From NCBI GenBank assembly GCA_021292165.1, contig CM037880.1, forward strand, positions 22,218,051 through 22,282,050: DNA of 64,000 nt. Reading direction: 5' to 3'. This document shows positions 46,220-56,600 of the stretch, piece after piece. Source of the DNA: Shinisaurus crocodilurus. Its lineage: Eukaryota; Chordata; Lepidosauria; Squamata; Shinisauridae. Numbering within the stretch: the first letter of the stretch is position 1; each line of letters starts with the position of its first letter. A model generated the notes under the pieces. That model was not told the DNA's origin and did not search any database. It worked only from the letters and a program-made list of their open reading frames with translations. The position numbers and the translations under genes were made by a program.

Positions 46220-46453
46220 CAGGCAGTCCCCGAGTTAAGAACGTCTGACTTACAGACAACCCATACTTAAGAACAGACTTCTGGGTTCCCCGGCACTACA
46301 TCGTTTACATAGAGTACATAGCGTAGCATACTACGCAATTTGCGTAAATGCCAATTTTAACAAATAGAACGCTATGCTGTTCCAACTTACATACATATTT
46401 GACTTAAAGACATTCTTAAGAACGGAACTCGTTCGTAACCTGGGGACTGCCTG
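46220..46453. mobile_element. Pogo/Tigger-like MITE
   Basis: The ends CAGGCAGTCCCCGAGTTAAG and TAACCTGGGGACTGCCTG are terminal inverted repeats of the Tigger type. Each border is flanked by TA (46218-46219 and 46454-46455), the mariner/pogo target duplication. At 234 bp it cannot encode a transposase. Confidence 0.85.
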
Positions 46454-46599
46454 TACCTCAATGTACAGGTGTTTTAACCAAGCAAGATAACTTTTACATT
46501 TCCAAATATTTGTTTGATTCTTCTTCAAGGTTATGGATATACCAACACATTTATTCCTTACTTGCAAATAACTGGCCATGATCTCTAACTGAAATAATG

Positions 46600-46803
46600 C
46601 CCCAAGATATACATAATATTGTTATTGTTTATGATGTTATAATGGTTTCATTCTTTGCTGCTGGTTTTATCTTGGTTTTATTCTGTGCCGTTTTGATTTT
46701 TTTATTTAATATTTGTACTGTATATTTTAATGTATTGTACACTGACCAGAGTGTTCAGTTATTGGATGGTTTAAAAGCACAGTACATAAATAAATTATTA
46801 TAA
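46600..46803 (+). mobile_element. Possible L2-like LINE 3' UTR
   Basis: T-rich sequence with GTTTTATTCTGTGCCG and TTTGTACTGTATATTTTAATG, ending ACATAAATAAATTATTATA, resembles the 3' UTR and tail of the L2-like copies at 17005-18130 and 20485-20818. Confidence 0.45.
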
Positions 46804-47140
46804 CTGGAATTCAATCAAGCCAACTCTAAGTAAATACACAAGTAGTAGCAGCAATGAAATTCTCACATTTCAAGATAAGGAAGTCGCTCCCATAGCTTCT
46901 CCAGGTTTTTTTCTGTGTATAAAGTTAAGATTATATAGTGCTGTATCAGAACTTCTAAGGACTATAAAAAATCTTGATTGATTGACAATACACTCTAGTC
47001 TTAATAATACATGTATTATTCTGCTGACGTCAGTGGAGTTTTAAACACACATATATACAAAATATGTTCCAACACAATTTAACTGTACATTCTTTTTTAC
47101 TAAAATTTCTTTAAGAAAGTCATACAAGGACTGCAAAACA
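46804..47140. other. Unrecognised intronic sequence
   Basis: It contains a TGACGTCA palindrome at 47025-47032. No gene or repeat is recognisable. Confidence 0.4.
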
Positions 47141-47166
47141 ATATATATATATATATATATATATAT
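47141..47166. repeat. (AT)n microsatellite
   Basis: Thirteen AT units. Confidence 0.97.
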
Positions 47167-47188
47167 GCATGCGACATTGACACATTTA

Positions 47189-47263
47189 CAGTGCAATCTT
47201 ATACATGTCTACTCAGAAGTAAGCCCCATTGAATTCCAGGTATGTGGGTTGAGGACTGTGCCA
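47189..47263. repeat. Short foldback repeat W
   Basis: CAGTGCAATCTTATACATGT, CTACTCAGAAGTAAGCCCCA and TTGAATTCCAGG: the left half and centre of the W family. The right end is degraded. Confidence 0.65.
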
Positions 47264-48431
47264 TCAGTCATTTTCCATCCTGTTTGGCATATCTAAAAGC
47301 TCTTGTACTATTCTGTAGAATTCTTCCCTTGATCAAAAAGGTTCCCACATACTAGGTTAAAGAAAATAAATTGCCCTGTCTAGCAAATAAATCACTTTGA
47401 AAAACAATCCCCTGTAAAGAGTTCATCCGCCATGCACAAAAAATCTAGCACACCATCAACATGCCATAAAAAGGAGTGTTAAACAGGTTTTATTAGCAGC
47501 AGAGTTATATGGGATATAGTTTTCTGATCTGCAATTGACAATGAAAGATGTGATCTAGCAGCATTAGTGCTTCATTGCAACCATGAGAGAAGGGAGTTAT
47601 CACAGTTCAAATTGTTATGCTATGAATGCTTTCCTACCAACCGGACATGCAAAAATTGCTCTATGGCTACAACATCCTGAATCAGCTTGTGATGTCAATG
47701 CAACATCACAGATAATGACATCATGGCAATATTGAAATCATTGCACCTAATATTAAAACACTATTTGCTGGTGCTGCAGCCAATAGCATCATGCTGCAAG
47801 AGCACTTTAAGGATCAGAGGATTCTTCAGCCAGTTCTTAGCGCCATTAACCCCCTAATTAGTGGCATTTATACAACAGTTGTTGTTAGTAAAAAGGTTGA
47901 GATGGCTTGCATTTGTCAAGTGCAACCAGTTGTTACACTTATCACAACAAGGCTTAATGGTGGGAAATATCACTTAAATATAAGAAAGAAAATGCCACTG
48001 ACTTGAACTTGAATATTATTGTCAAGCAGTGATTTCTCACTTCAACCATCACTAACTCTGGTAAAAGGACATGGCCAGATAAATTCCTCCTTTATGGGGA
48101 TATATAGGAAGTTTAAAGCTGTAATCTATTTTCTCTTAAAGGGATGCAAGGATTGTAGGATTGAACATACACCCTTTCACACCATATCCTTTCAAACAAT
48201 TGCATAAAGAGAAGGTAGTGTCTTATTACATTCTGTAATCCGTCTTATATCTCCAACCGGGAAATCTCCAATAGTTCTGGCTGAAGAACGAAAGATGCAC
48301 AGCAGTAGCACTATCCTTGTTAGAGAGACAAAGATTCATGTCCCTCCAGTCTACTTAACACACACCAACCCCCAAAGTGCTCCACCTAAAACAAATCTAT
48401 CAGTATCAGAAACAGAGAAATAATACATTAT
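47264..48431. other. Unrecognised intronic sequence
   Basis: No gene or named repeat recognised. Confidence 0.4.
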
Positions 48432-48844
48432 CAGTGGTTCTCAATCTTTTTCTGCCCCATCCACCCTTTTCACCATATGTCAGAATGGGTGCTGGTCATT
48501 GACCGTAATAAATATATTCATTCATTCATATGTCAGAATGTCATTCCCCCCTTTCCAAGATTGTCTGACTCAAAAGTTGCACTCCAAATGATATGCATAT
48601 AATATATAATAGCTATAAATGGAATATTTCCACAGATAACAAGTGAAATATTTATCTTTATTTTTAATTTAATCTGTGCCATACAATAAGGTGTGATGTC
48701 CTGTAGATTACGTACAATCTGCAGAATTGTAATTTGTAGAAAGATCAGTATTCCAACAGTTTGAGTCTGTGTGGTTCCAATTCCCCCCCTGAAACCCTAA
48801 AATTCCCGGGGGGGGGGGGATCTCCGCCCGGTTGAGAACCCCTG
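48432..48844. mobile_element. hAT (Charlie-like) element
   Basis: It starts CAGTGGTTCTCAATCTTTTT and ends CCCGGTTGAGAACCCCTG, the widespread hAT-Charlie terminal pair. The target duplication is not clean at the flanks. At 413 bp it is non-autonomous. A short ATTCATTC run lies inside. Confidence 0.75.
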
Positions 48845-49483
48845 CATTAGATTAATTAAAAAATTAAACAGTGAGAACTTAAAAGATCTTATCATATACC
48901 AAGAAATGTTTTATGTTACTGTGCTATTTCAAGTAAAATAAAAAATCAACTCTCTTTCCCACCGATTTGTTTTCCTTTCCTTTTCTTTTTTACATTGCTT
49001 ATCTACTGGAGTTAATAATTCTACATGTAAACAAACTTGCAGAATTCATTAACTGGGTAGAGAGGCCAGGCCAGGCCAGGCCAGGCCCACACCTCTGCTT
49101 TCATTCAATATGAACCCTAAATGCTCTGTGGCTTTTGGCAAGAGGTCAAACCAAGTCAAGCGTGGATTATTTTGGACACACACACAAAAGATAAAAACAT
49201 TTGCAGTACCATCACTTCAAAAAGGTACAAAATACTACACAGCACTGAGCATACTTGTATGAAAGATGACAACACGTTTTTTCCATTAATGTGTCAAAGA
49301 TGCACTTATTGCTTAACTGGGATAATTATGACGTTGCAAGATAATAATTAATCTCTCGAAGGTCAATTATTTCAACTTTCAACTTTCCTTGACCAAGTTG
49401 TTAGGCATGCTTGTCCCCTAGTCATCTGTGGCCATTTTTAACTTCCAAAAGGTATTCAAATATTATTATTTATAAAACGACTT
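48845..49483. other. Unrecognised intronic sequence with a short tandem repeat
   Basis: A CCAGG pentamer is repeated about five times at 49061-49087. Otherwise nothing is recognisable. Confidence 0.5.
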
Positions 49484-49580
49484 CAGTTACAATCCTTTGC
49501 ACCCTTATTTGGGAGTAAACTCCATTAAATACATTGGGACTTAACTTCTCTGAGTAGACAATGTAGAGGATTGTGTTGTT
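49484..49580. repeat. Short foldback repeat W
   Basis: CAGTTACAATCCTTTGCACC, GGGAGTAAACTCCATTAAA, TGGGACTTAACTTCTCTGAG and AGGATTGTG follow the W layout. Confidence 0.65.
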
Positions 49581-49874
49581 AAATCCCTGACACTTCAGCA
49601 AATACCCACACACTATTTAGAAAAATAAATGCACCCAATATGTCCAGTCAAGCCATAGTCACACAGGGAAAGAAAATGTTACAATAAAATCTGGCATATG
49701 ACAAGGGCGCAACAATCAGTTTCTATTTAGATATAGATACAAACACACAAATACGTTTAAAAGAACTGACTGGATGCCAATTAACCAATGCAAAGAACAC
49801 ACACGTGACTTGACAGACAAGTCAGATTCCCTCAGAAGTTTTCAAATAACTCTCCTGCACAAGAGTGATTACTC

Positions 49875-50112
49875 CATTTATTTATTTATTATATTTATAC
49901 CCCGCCTTTTTTCCTGCAAGGAACCCAAGGCGGCTTACATAATCTTCCTCCTCCTCTCCATTTGATCCTCACAACAACCCTGTGAGGTAGGTTAGGCTGA
50001 GAGTCAGTGACTGGCCCAAAGTCACCCAGTGAGTTTCATGGCCGAGCAGGGACTAGAACCCGGATCTCCTGAGTCCCAGTCCAACACTCTAACCACTACG
50101 CCACACTGGTTT
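49875..50112 (-). repeat. Sauria-type tRNA SINE, near full length
   Basis: Read on the minus strand it runs from CCAGTGTGGCGTAGTGGTTA through GGTTCTAGTCCCTGC, GTGACTTTGGGCCAGTCAC, CCTCACAGGGTTGTTGTGAG and GCCGCCTTGGGTTCCTTGCA to AAAGGCGGGGTATAAATATA with an AATA tail. The tail resembles an L2-type LINE 3' end, its likely mobilising partner. Confidence 0.85.
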
Positions 50113-52029
50113 GTCAACCACTGCTGGGAAAGGCCTTAGTTAAGAGAAACATGTCCAACTTCCACGCCTATCTAAATCCGTTCATGAAATTTTATTACAA
50201 ACTAGGTTTTGCTGTGCTACAGAACATGAGAACAATTCACGTCTCTGACAGACCGCAGTTTGTCTCTGAAACTGAACGGGTAGATTATCAACGCTATGGA
50301 CTAAATAGGATTGCACTTGGGAACTAAGAGAAAGGGGGACCTGTATACTGCAGGGTGCCACATGTGCCCATAACATGTAGGCACTTTCATATGTTACAGG
50401 CACTGATACATGGCTTGTAACAGGAAAGGAGAAACCAGATTCTCTTGATATAGAATATGACACATAAAAGATAATGCAAGACCATCTGAAATATTTGTTG
50501 CCTGGGAACACATTACCTTAACTAGAAGAATTAAATGAGGGTGTTTTTGTCTGTTGGGGGGTGGGGGTTGAGGCCAGGAAGCAATGGTAGAGGCCTTCCA
50601 CTCTGGAGTATGAGAAGAAGAAACCTTCCAGCCCCAGCTCAACCACCTCCAAAAAGCAATTTCCTAGGCACATGGAAATGATAACATCTGAAAGCCTCTT
50701 ACAAAATGCATCTGCCAAAACCATGAGCAACATGTGCTCCCACAACAGAATGGCACTGGTGCTGGCGTGCTGGGGTGACACACGGAATGGGCGAGCGCTC
50801 ACATCGAGAAGAGTAAAGATTGATTCATGCCAGAGATGGAAGAAGGAAAGGGGCATTCCAGTCCTTTTGCCTTCACTATCGCTTAGAAACACACTGAAAA
50901 TTGTCTCCCCCCTGTGGACTGACATAAGTGACACCCTTCCCACCTCACTCTATAAGATACATTATGGTGTTGCTAAGGAAATACGTGTATCTGTCTGTGT
51001 GTACATGTATGGAGATCTGTGTACTGCCAAATATGTGTGTGTCTCTGTGTCTGTGTACATGGGAGGGAGGAAGAAATATTGGAGATTCCTCTCCCCTCAG
51101 ACACAAACGCTTGAGGAAGGAGAAGTTAAGACAGGATGCGACCCCACTCTCTCTGAAATATCTAATTGCCCCAACGCCCAGCCACTTGCCCAGAGACAGA
51201 GGGGATAGTTCTGTTCCCCTTAGTATATGGGGGGCGGGGCGGAAATATACTTTGCTTGTTCCCTTTAGCATCTGTGCATATAGGAGTGGGAGGAGATTGT
51301 TTTTCCAGCTTTCATTATGAAGAAGGGCAGGACTAACCAATATATACCATAGAGCTTAACCCCAGGCAAACTGTGAGCCCTGCTCCTCAGAAAGTGTCTG
51401 GGCACAGCCCTATCCGTGCACAGCTCAAATCCAAAGGCCATGGTTCCGACTCTGAGGAAACACACACATACACATACACACACCCCACTAGTAACCTATG
51501 GAAACTCACTAGTTATCCAGGAGGAAAGAGATGGCCTTGGTTTTTATACTATGACATATTTCTAGGGTGGCAAAATCCAAAACAAGGGGAAAAGGCCTCC
51601 AACCTCTGTCTCTACAGAAGCCGCTGCTATAGTTAAGAGATCATAGTGTTACATGGGTTTGGGGCACCCAAATGTGCTTTAGAACAACCCCCCTAATACT
51701 ACTCCATGCAGCGAGGGAGACACTGTGGTGCCTAAGGCGGCAGCAGGGTGGGGGAGCTCCCCCCAAATATCAAAAGGGAATCCATTTGTGTAATTGTTAA
51801 TCTGCAGCCTTTGAATGGAACCCCAAAATCTGCCCCCTGGGGTGGGCCTTCTCATCATGTCTTGGGTCGGCCCAAGGCACACGCTGCACATGCCCAGAGG
51901 CACTCTTGCTCATTATTAATCCTTCACCAGCCCCAAGGTCGATGTCTAGTTTTCATGGCAAAAAAGACAACTCAAGGGCTCGAGTGACTATGAAGCGCTT
52001 TTTTCTTTTTTTTTTACCGTCCTCGCTGG
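50113..52029. other. Unrecognised sequence next to the CpG island
   Basis: No named repeat. Overlapping open frames occur on both strands at 50510-51340, but none shows a domain, conserved residues or splice context that I recognise, and they shadow one another. I do not call a gene. Confidence 0.4.
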
Positions 52030-52147
52030 CAGTGAGGCTCGGTAGCCTTCGATAGGTATGCAAGGGGAGGAAGGAAGGGAGAATCTCTCCTCCTTGCCCG
52101 CAACCCCCCCCCCAAAAAACACAGCCCTCTCCCGACGCGCCCCTTAC

Positions 52148-52301
52148 CGTCGATGTTCTCCCTGTCGCTGATGTGCTGCAGGTTACAACCCGTGTCCTCC
52201 CGGCTCAGCTCGGTGTCGGGGCGGTAGGACTCCAGCCGCGAATGGGCATTCCTCCGCAGCTTGGGGCTGGACGACACGCAGCAGGAGGTGGTGTTCCCCA
52301 T
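52148..52301 (-). CDS. CCNY: CCNY exon 1: N-terminus of cyclin Y (partial)
   Basis: Cyclin Y is a membrane-anchored cyclin that activates CDK14 and CDK16. With CDK14 it primes the Wnt co-receptor LRP6 at G2/M. The exon encodes 51 residues beginning [20 protein letters not shown] and ending ISDRENID, which I recognise as the CCNY N-terminus. The paralogue CCNYL1 differs here. Gly2 with Ser/Thr at position 6 fits N-myristoylation, and Cys7-Cys8 could be palmitoylated. The ATG (52299-52301) has A at -3 and G at +4, a good context. The exon ends after the first base of codon 52 at a GTAAGG donor (phase 1 intron). The cyclin box lies in exons outside the window. The frame stays open for 94 codons upstream (to 52583) in Ala/Pro-rich sequence, which I regard as 5' UTR. 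Confidence 0.95.
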
Positions 52302-52382
52302 CTTCGCCGCCGCCGGGGCCGGCCGGCCAGCCGAGAGGCGCGGGGGATGGGGGAGAAGAAGAGCGGAAGGGAAGGTGGAGGA

Positions 52383-52530
52383 GGCGGCGGCGGCGGCGGC
52401 AGGAGTCACCAGCGGCGGCGCGAAGCCATAAGCAGCGGCGGCGGCGGCGGCGACGAGGAGAACGACGAGCACCGTTGGGGGACGGGAAGATGACGGCGGC
52501 GGCGGCGGCGCTGGTGGTGGCGGCGGCTGT
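52383..52530 (-). repeat. CCG/CGG triplet clusters in CCNY 5' UTR
   Basis: Three clusters of CGG on the plus strand (CCG in the transcript) lie at about 52383-52400, 52434-52452 and 52493-52511, five to six units each with interruptions. They sit 80-230 bases upstream of the CCNY start codon, so they are probably transcribed. Such tracts are unstable in other genes and can form GC-rich secondary structure. Confidence 0.85.
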
Positions 52531-53290
52531 GGCTCCCGCCTGCCGCGCTCCCGGGCTGCTTCTCCGCCCAGAGGCTCATGCAAGCCGCCCGGCCCCGCCG
52601 CGCGGCTCCATCATCGTGCCCCGGCGAGCGGCATGCAATGCTGCAAAGCCGGGCTACGCCGGCTGCTGCAGCCGCAGCCCCATGGCCCGCCGCCCCTGTC
52701 GCCCTGCACCGCTGGCCGGGGCCGGCTCCGCTCCCCTCCTCCAATGCTTCTTCCTTCTCTCGCTTGCACGAAAAAGAAGGGGAGGGGGAGGAGCAGCGGC
52801 GGCGGCGGCAACACCGCAGCAGCCTCTTCCCCAGCAAGCAGCAGCAGCAGCCCCCGAGGCTGCCTTTTGCAAAAACGGTTCCGGTTCAAGTGGGTGGGAA
52901 CGTCGCTATCTCTCCGGCTGCCAGACAAACAAGGCGAGGAGCGCCTGCCCTCGCTCTTGGCGCGCTCCTCCTCACCTCGGGGGAAGCCCCGCCGGACGGA
53001 GCCGCTCCTCCGGCTGCGCGGGAGGGAAGGAGGGATTCCAGCGGGCGAGGAAGAGGGAAGCCCCGGCCGGGACTGCCAAGGGAGGAAAGAGAATCGCAGC
53101 AGCAGCAGCTCCTTCCCTCGGCTGCCCTGGAAGGAAACGAGGTTGGCCGGTCGGTCGGAGGACGTAGGCGAGGAGGCACCCAGCGCCCGGGCAGCCTCCG
53201 CTCATGTGGTGACGGGCACATGGGCCAATCTGCGGCCAGCTGCTTCCGCTCGCTTGCTCCTCTGTAGGGCGGATTCGTGGGGTGACTGAC

Positions 53291-53570
53291 TCCCGACGTG
53301 GGGGACAAGAACTAGCTCGATAGCGAGTTGCATGCCGTCCATGCTTGCAGAGAAGGCCCCTCACCCAGACATCTCCCAGTCAGCGGGGATCCCAAAGCAC
53401 CCGGCTGGAGAGGGATGGAAAGCTCGACTCCGAGCAAAGGGAGCTTCACACATGCACACTTGCTCGCGGATCACCCCTTCCTGAGAAAGGCACGCTCCAG
53501 AGGTAGTGCTTTTACTAGCAGTGTGTCAAGGTTGAGCTCCCAGCACGAGAAATAGTCTCTGTTTGAGTCC
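53291..53570. other. Unrecognised upstream flank
   Basis: CpG density falls off and no gene or repeat is recognised. Confidence 0.4.
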
Positions 53571-53750
53571 TGGAACATAGGAAGCTGCCTTATACTGAGT
53601 CAGACCACTGGACCATCTAGCCCAGTATTGTCAGCACTGACTGGCAGCGCCTTTCCAGGGTTTTTCTGGCCTACCTGGAGATGCAGGGGATCGAACCTGG
53701 GTCCTCCCGTGTGCAACACACATGCGCTACCACTGAGGTACGGCCCCTCC
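53571..53750 (-). repeat. tRNA SINE family I
   Basis: Minus-strand order: GGGCCGTACCTCAGTGGTAG (A box), CCCAGGTTCGATCCCCTGC (B box), CCAGTCAGTGCTGACAATAC, GGTCCAGTGGTCTGACTC and AGTATAAGGCAGCTTCCTAT. This is the best preserved copy of the family here. The L1 at 53808 begins 58 bp further on. Confidence 0.9.
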
Positions 53751-53929
53751 CTCCTGTTTCAAATAAACCCCCTGCTTCTTCACCAGTGGTGCAGTTAGGT
53801 AATTTTATTTTATTTTTTTTTATTTTTTTTAAATATTTTATTAAATTTTAAAACAATACAAAGAAAATAACATACACACATAACTAATATTGTGCTCCCA
53901 TCACCATGGGACCAAACAATCCAATAACT

Positions 53930-55371
53930 CTATAATTGTTCATTATTCCAAAAATACAATAAATCTTGACAGGGTAAACTCCCTTTCCCCCTTTTAAACA
54001 CATATTCCAAAAATAAACCCCAAATATCCTTAAAATTATTTTTCTTTAATTGACCCCTTTTGCATTTAATATTACAAGTCAACATATCATTCAAAGCCAT
54101 ATCCCATACTTCCTTATACCATTCAGTAATAGTGAAAACTTGCTGGATTTTCCATTTCCTTGCTATCATTAGTCTACCTGCCGTTAACAAATTTATGATT
54201 AATTCTTTAACATTTTGAGAACCGATCACCTTTTCCGTTATTGTTAGCAAAGCTAGTTTAGGGCATACCTCTAAATCAACTCCAACAATTTCTGATATTT
54301 CCTCAAAAATCATTTTCCAAAAATCCATTACATTTTTACAACTCCACCACATATGAGCATATGTACCCAATTCCTGACATCCTCGCCAACACATTGGAGA
54401 ACATTTATTATCTATTCTATTTAATCTCACTGGGGTCAGATACCATCTCCAAATTAGCTTATAAAAATTCTCTTTAATTCTTATAGACATATTTTTCAAT
54501 ATTCGCCTATCCCAAATCTTATTCCACTCATCCTTTGATATTTCCTCTTCAAACTCTGTATCCCAAACTATTTTAAGATTTTCTGCTTGCTCTTCTGATT
54601 TCTGCAACATTTTATATAACATCGTTGTAAGACCCCTAGCTGATGCATTTCCTTCTACAAGTTCTCTAGACATAACCACCTGCTCAAATGCAGTGAAATC
54701 CCTTTCATGCTCATGTCTCCTCTTCCATTTCTTACCCCATTGTACTAATTGAATTAAATTTAACCAAGAAATTCTTCCTGCCCCAACCCTATCAATTATT
54801 TGCTGTCTTGTCTCCATTTTTTCCAGCCAATCCATTAAAGTTATCACCTTTTTCTCTCTAAAAATTCGTTCCAAATGTCTAACATTCTCGGGAAAATCTT
54901 CCATAACCACCACTGGAGTAAGCGGGGATATACCTGGTAAAAATATTTCCTTATTTCTACCCCAAATTTCTAACATATTTTTTAAAAAGGGATTTTCTAA
55001 TCTTTTTGTCATAATATGTCCTTGTTTTGTAAATAAGAATTTATCCACCCTATTACCCCATTCAAATGCTTCTATTTCCCACCACATAAATCTTTTCTAA
55101 CAATAATATCCATGATATATCTAAGTTGATTAGCTATATAATACCATTTTAAATTAGGGAGACCAAGTCCCCCTATTTTTTGAGCTTTATACCATCTATT
55201 CTTAGTAATCCTTGATTTTTTCCCCCCATTACAATAGTTATTTAACATTACTTGCCACTCTTTAATTTCTTTCTCTGATATCTTATATGGTATCATTCTA
55301 AATAAAAAATTAAACTTCGGTAAAATCTTCATTTTAATCAAAGCTATCCTACCAAACCACGATAATCCCAA
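53930..55371 (-). pseudogene. L1 ORF2, C-terminal part (two frames)
   Basis: The piece 55072-55371 carries the block after the RT palm ('LSWFGRIALIKM..LPKFNFLF'). The next frame, 53930-55087, continues with the long C-terminal region. A cysteine-rich motif C-x3-C-x7-H-x4-C sits at residues 233-250 of that frame (ending WWSC), the zinc-knuckle-like signature of L1 ORF2, with all four ligands present. The join near 55085 needs one extra base, and the join to the RT frame near 55355-55375 also needs a shift. Translation ends at 53930-53932. Apart from the shifts there are no internal stops. Confidence 0.9.
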
Positions 55372-56600
55372 TTTTTATAATCCTCTATTTGATTTTTAAC
55401 TTCATCTTTTAGTTTTTTAAAATTACATTCCCCTATTTTATCCAAATCTTTTAATATATCAATACCTAAATATTTAATTATATTTTTTATCTTTATATCC
55501 ACTCCCCTTTGTTTAAATCCCCTTTCCTCCAGTTTACTATAATTAAATGTCATTATCTCCGATTTATCCCAATTAACTTTTAACCCTGTTACTTCTCTAA
55601 ATTCATCTAAATGTTTCTCTATCCAATCCCAATTTTCTATAGGCCTTTCTAATGTTAACAAGATATCATCTGCAAAAAGGTTTATCTTACATTTGGTCTC
55701 TATTCCTATCCCCAGTAATTTCTTCTCCTGTCTTATCGAGTTCGCTAACAATTCCATAACTAACACAAATAATACTGGGGAAAGGGGACAACCCTGTCTA
55801 GTTCCCCGGCCTAGGCTAATAGTTTCTGTTATTCCATCGTTTACAATTACCGACGTGACATTATGAGTATATAATTGGTTAGTAATACCTATAAATTTTT
55901 CTCCAAACCCCATAGTTTTTATTAACATCTTTAATGCAGGCCATTCCACACAATCAAAGGCTTTAAAAATATCCAATGCAAGAACCCCCGCTTTCAAATT
56001 ATTTTTCTTTATTAAATAAATTATATTCAGAACCCTTCTTGTTAAATCTGCCATTTGTCTTCCTTGAATAAACCCACATTGATCTATCCCTATATACTTA
56101 TTTAGAAAACTATTCATTCTTCTAGCTAAAATTGCTGTCAATAGTTTAGCATCTTGATTAATTAATGATATTGGTCTATAAGAACCTGGTTCTGCTAAAT
56201 CCTTCCTTGGTTTCGGGATTAAAATGGTCAAGGACTGTTTCCATGACGGGGGGATCTCTCCCCCCTGTAAAATATCATTAAACAACCGTTTTAACTTCGG
56301 AATTAACATTTTTTTAAAGACTTTATAATATTCCGCCCCCAGACCATCCAGTCCTGGCGTTTTCCCCTGTTTTAATTTATTTATAGCACTTTCTATTTCA
56401 ATTTCTGTGAATGGTTGCTCCATTTTCTCTCTATCTTCATCCTGGATTTTTATTTTTAAATTTTTCTCGATATATCTTCTACTCTCAGCTTCCGACCATT
56501 TTCCGGCCTTATATAACTCCGTGTAATATTCATGAAAAATTTTCAATTTATCCTTTACTAGATTATATTCTTTACCCCTCTTATCTTTAATCATCCCCAC
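55344..56600 (-). pseudogene. L1 ORF2, reverse transcriptase part
   Basis: The open stretch is 418 codons. RT blocks appear in order: GSYRPISLINQDAKLL (about residues 139-154), QCGFIQGRQM (174-183), LALDIFKAFD with catalytic Asp210, TRQGCPLSPVLF (267-278) and LFADD with catalytic Asp311-Asp312. All three metal-binding aspartates are therefore intact. The Met at 56600 is not a true start. The frame joins the endonuclease frame upstream across an A-rich slippery tract at about 56607-56626. Confidence 0.92.

Larger units (their letters stand above)
1..52147 (-). other. CCNY: CCNY intron 1 (5' part, continues beyond window)
   Basis: Everything on the low-coordinate side of the CCNY exon 1 splice donor. 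The donor (GTAAGG read on the minus strand) occupies 52142-52147. I looked for later cyclin Y exons on the minus strand, including the residues that follow the exon 1 peptide and the cyclin box, and recognised none. The simplest reading is that the whole stretch is first intron. In mammals CCNY is known to be a very large gene with long introns, which fits. A short or diverged exon could have been missed by eye. The content is mostly transposable elements listed separately plus AT-rich unique sequence. Confidence 0.75.
52030..53290 (-). promoter_or_regulatory. CCNY: CpG island: CCNY promoter and 5' UTR
   Basis: The sequence is strongly GC-rich and rich in undepleted CpG over about 1.25 kb. 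It contains runs of CGG/CCG and GC-box-like GGGGAGGGGG/CCGCCC strings and has no TATA box next to the gene. It surrounds CCNY exon 1 and extends upstream of it. This is the usual setting of a housekeeping promoter with dispersed start sites. I cannot place the transcription start. The long plus-strand frames here reflect GC content. Confidence 0.8.

Noticed and set aside
50518..51340. Several 109-178-codon frames on both strands near 51 kb
   Set aside because: They shadow one another in different frames without recognisable domains, and some cross simple GTGT/ACAC sequence.
52475..53289. Three long overlapping plus-strand frames in the CpG island (about 218-230 codons)
   Set aside because: They overlap in different frames, are Ala/Pro/Arg/Ser-rich low complexity, and arise where GC-rich DNA lacks stop codons. 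No domain or splice logic supports them.
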